From positions 33,110 through 91,515 of the forward strand of contig NVRX02000006.1 in the NCBI GenBank assembly GCA_002400985.2: 58,406 nucleotides of DNA, in the 5' to 3' direction. Positions 56,563 through 58,406 of the stretch are shown here, piece after piece; position 1 is the stretch's first letter, and every line of letters starts with the position of its first letter. The position numbers and the translations under genes were made by a program. The notes below the pieces were generated by a model. It ran no database searches. It was not told the origin of the DNA and saw nothing but the letters and a program-made list of their open reading frames with translations. This DNA comes from Candidatus Wolfebacteria bacterium (GTDB lineage Bacteria > Patescibacteriota > Minisyncoccia > Phycocordibacterales > Phycocordibacteraceae).

Positions 56563-58215
56563 ATGACACTGGCAGATGAACTAAGAAATATTATAGAAGG
56601 TGATGTTGATGATTCTGAAAAAATTCGGGAAGAATATAGTAGGGACGCAAGCCTCTTTGTTTTAAAGCCTGCAGTGGTTGTATATCCAAAACACACAAAG
56701 GATATTCAGAAGTTAGTTACATTTGTAAGGCAGCAAAAGGAAAAAGGTAGAAATGTGCATCTAACAGCACGCGCTGCGGGTACTGACATGAGTGGAGGAC
56801 CACTTACTGAATCAATTGTGGTAAGTATGACCAAGTATTTTAATAAAATACTTGAGGTTGGAGAGGAGAGCGCAGTAGTTGAGCCAGGAGTATATTTCAG
56901 AGATTTTGATACAGAAACAAAGGCACACAATTTAGAGCTTCCTTCATTCACTGCGTCGCGTGATATTTGTACTGTGGGCGGGATGGTTGGAAATGATTCT
57001 GGAGGGGAAAGGAATCTTAAATACGGGAAAACTGCTCGGTATGTAAAAGAATTGGAAATGGTGCTTTCAGATGGTGAAGTACACATTCTGAAAGATTTTT
57101 CAGGAACTGCGCTAGAAGAAAAGAAAAAAGAAGATTCTGCAGAAGGGGAAATGTATCGAAAAATTAGTACTTTGATTTCTGAAAATCAAGAATTAATTCA
57201 ACGCAGAAAACCTACCGTGGAAAAGAACTCTTCAGGATATGCGATTTGGGACATTGGAGATGGAGAAAATAAACTCAACCTTGCACGACTTATGGTTGGA
57301 AGTCAGGGAACCATGGGAATTATTACAAAAATTACCTTTTCTTTAATTCCTCCAAAAAAGAAATCTGCAATGGCAATTATTTTTATAGATAGCTTGGATG
57401 ATCTAGGGAATCTTGTACCTTTAGTCTTAAAACATAAGCCAGATTGTTTTGAGTCATACGATGACAACACTTTTAAGCTCGCAGCAAAATATTTTCCTGA
57501 ATTTGCAATGCAAATGAAAACAAACATTATTGGTTTGGGGTTTGCATTTCTTCCAGAGGTTTGGCGACTTTTAACATCCGGAGTACCAAAACTTGTATTG
57601 TTGGTTGAATTTCGATCTGATGATCAATTGGAAGCAAAAGAAAAAGCAGAAAAACTTTTAAAAGAAGTACGGAAAGAAAACCCTACACTTGGGACATTCC
57701 TTGCAAAAAATGAGAAGCAATCAAGAAAGTACTGGACCGTACGACATGAGAGTTTTAATTTACTCAGGAAAAAAGTCCGAGGGAAGCGAACGGCCCCATT
57801 TATTGAAGATTTTGTAGTGCCGCCAAATACTCTTTCAGAATTCTTGCCAAAACTAAACAGAATTTTAAATGAGTACAAGCTTACTTATACTATTGCAGGC
57901 CACGTTGGAGATGGAAATTTTCATATTATTCCACTTATGGATCCAAAACGAACAGATGCTCGTTCAATTGTTGAGACTCTTTCAGAAAAGGTGTATGAAC
58001 TCGTACTCTCGTATAAGGGATCTATTTCTGGCGAGCACAATGATGGGTTTGCTCGAACACCCTATGTTGAGCGAATGTTTGGTAAAGAAATGACAGACCT
58101 TTTTAAAGATGTAGAGAAAACTATAGACCCTCTAGATATCTTTAATCCCGGGAAGAAGGTTATGCGTGGAGACATAGATCCTTTTGCGTACCTTGATTTT
58201 GAAAATAAGAAATAA
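56563..58215 (+). CDS. FAD-linked oxidase (GlcD/D-lactate dehydrogenase-like)
   Basis: FAD-binding 4 domain 'LTARAAGTDMSGGPLTESIVVSMTKYFNKILEV', 'CTVGGMVGNDSGGERNLKYGKTARYV', C-terminal 'YTIAGHVGDGNFHIIPLMD', 'SGEHNDGFARTPYVERMFG'. Confidence 0.88.
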   Translation: MTLADELRNIIEGDVDDSEKIREEYSRDASLFVLKPAVVVYPKHTKDIQKLVTFVRQQKEKGRNVHLTARAAGTDMSGGPLTESIVVSMTKYFNKILEVGEESAVVEPGVYFRDFDTETKAHNLELPSFTASRDICTVGGMVGNDSGGERNLKYGKTARYVKELEMVLSDGEVHILKDFSGTALEEKKKEDSAEGEMYRKISTLISENQELIQRRKPTVEKNSSGYAIWDIGDGENKLNLARLMVGSQGTMGIITKITFSLIPPKKKSAMAIIFIDSLDDLGNLVPLVLKHKPDCFESYDDNTFKLAAKYFPEFAMQMKTNIIGLGFAFLPEVWRLLTSGVPKLVLLVEFRSDDQLEAKEKAEKLLKEVRKENPTLGTFLAKNEKQSRKYWTVRHESFNLLRKKVRGKRTAPFIEDFVVPPNTLSEFLPKLNRILNEYKLTYTIAGHVGDGNFHIIPLMDPKRTDARSIVETLSEKVYELVLSYKGSISGEHNDGFARTPYVERMFGKEMTDLFKDVEKTIDPLDIFNPGKKVMRGDIDPFAYLDFENKK

Positions 58216-58317
58216 GCATAATGTACATTTCTTGACGAACACACTATTTAATCGTACATTTTAGGTAGTACATGCACATAATTTGTAATTCTGATGCATG
58301 CTTCGTATACTTGTCTT

Positions 58318-58406
58318 ATGGATATAGAACAACTCTCAAAATCACAAATGTTACTTCTCACCCTGCTTGTTTCTTTTGTTACCTCAACAGCAACAGGAGT
58401 ACTTAC
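58318..58406 (+). CDS. Start of a TM-anchored protein, truncated by window end
   Basis: ATG at 58318: MDIEQLSKSQMLLLTLLVSFVTSTATGVL...; TATACT 6 nt upstream. Confidence 0.6.
   Translation, partial: MDIEQLSKSQMLLLTLLVSFVTSTATGVL

Overview
The window is a compact, AT-rich, gene-dense bacterial chromosome segment. Reduced housekeeping proteins, T4SS-pilin-like small proteins, DUF4446, a CARDB surface protein and tiny intergenic spaces suggest a Patescibacteria/CPR (Parcubacteria-like) organism; this assignment is inference. Most of it is core genes: ftsX (partial), msrB, VKOR, nth, mutY, rnj, secG, groES/groEL, lemA, htpX, RNase P RNA, nrdA/nrdB, murJ, lepA, valS, tsaD, murB, trxB, ftsZ/ftsA, ybeY, bS21, lepB, pth, rpsA, gyrA, rbfA/infB, a cysteine desulfurase, and eight tRNAs. 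I saw no CRISPR array, transposase, prophage or recognisable defence island. The items most worth a second look are: (1) an alternative-oxidase-like di-iron protein (34799-35485) with a palindrome/direct-repeat upstream region, alongside other potentially quinone-linked proteins (VKOR, a GlcD-like FAD oxidase); (2) adjacent Nth and MutY-family glycosylases that both lack the 4Fe-4S cysteines, the MutY-like one also having a catalytic Asp->Glu change and no NUDIX domain; (3) a promoter-driven, terminator-ended structured small RNA candidate (~6629-6735); (4) a tandem array of five pilin-like two-TM proteins; (5) a recurring TATACT-type -10 box 6-9 nt before start codons, implying widespread leaderless transcription; (6) a one-base frameshift in the lepA P-loop region; (7) a divergent HisRS-like paralog. 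All calls come from reading the sequence and ORF track; no database search was run.
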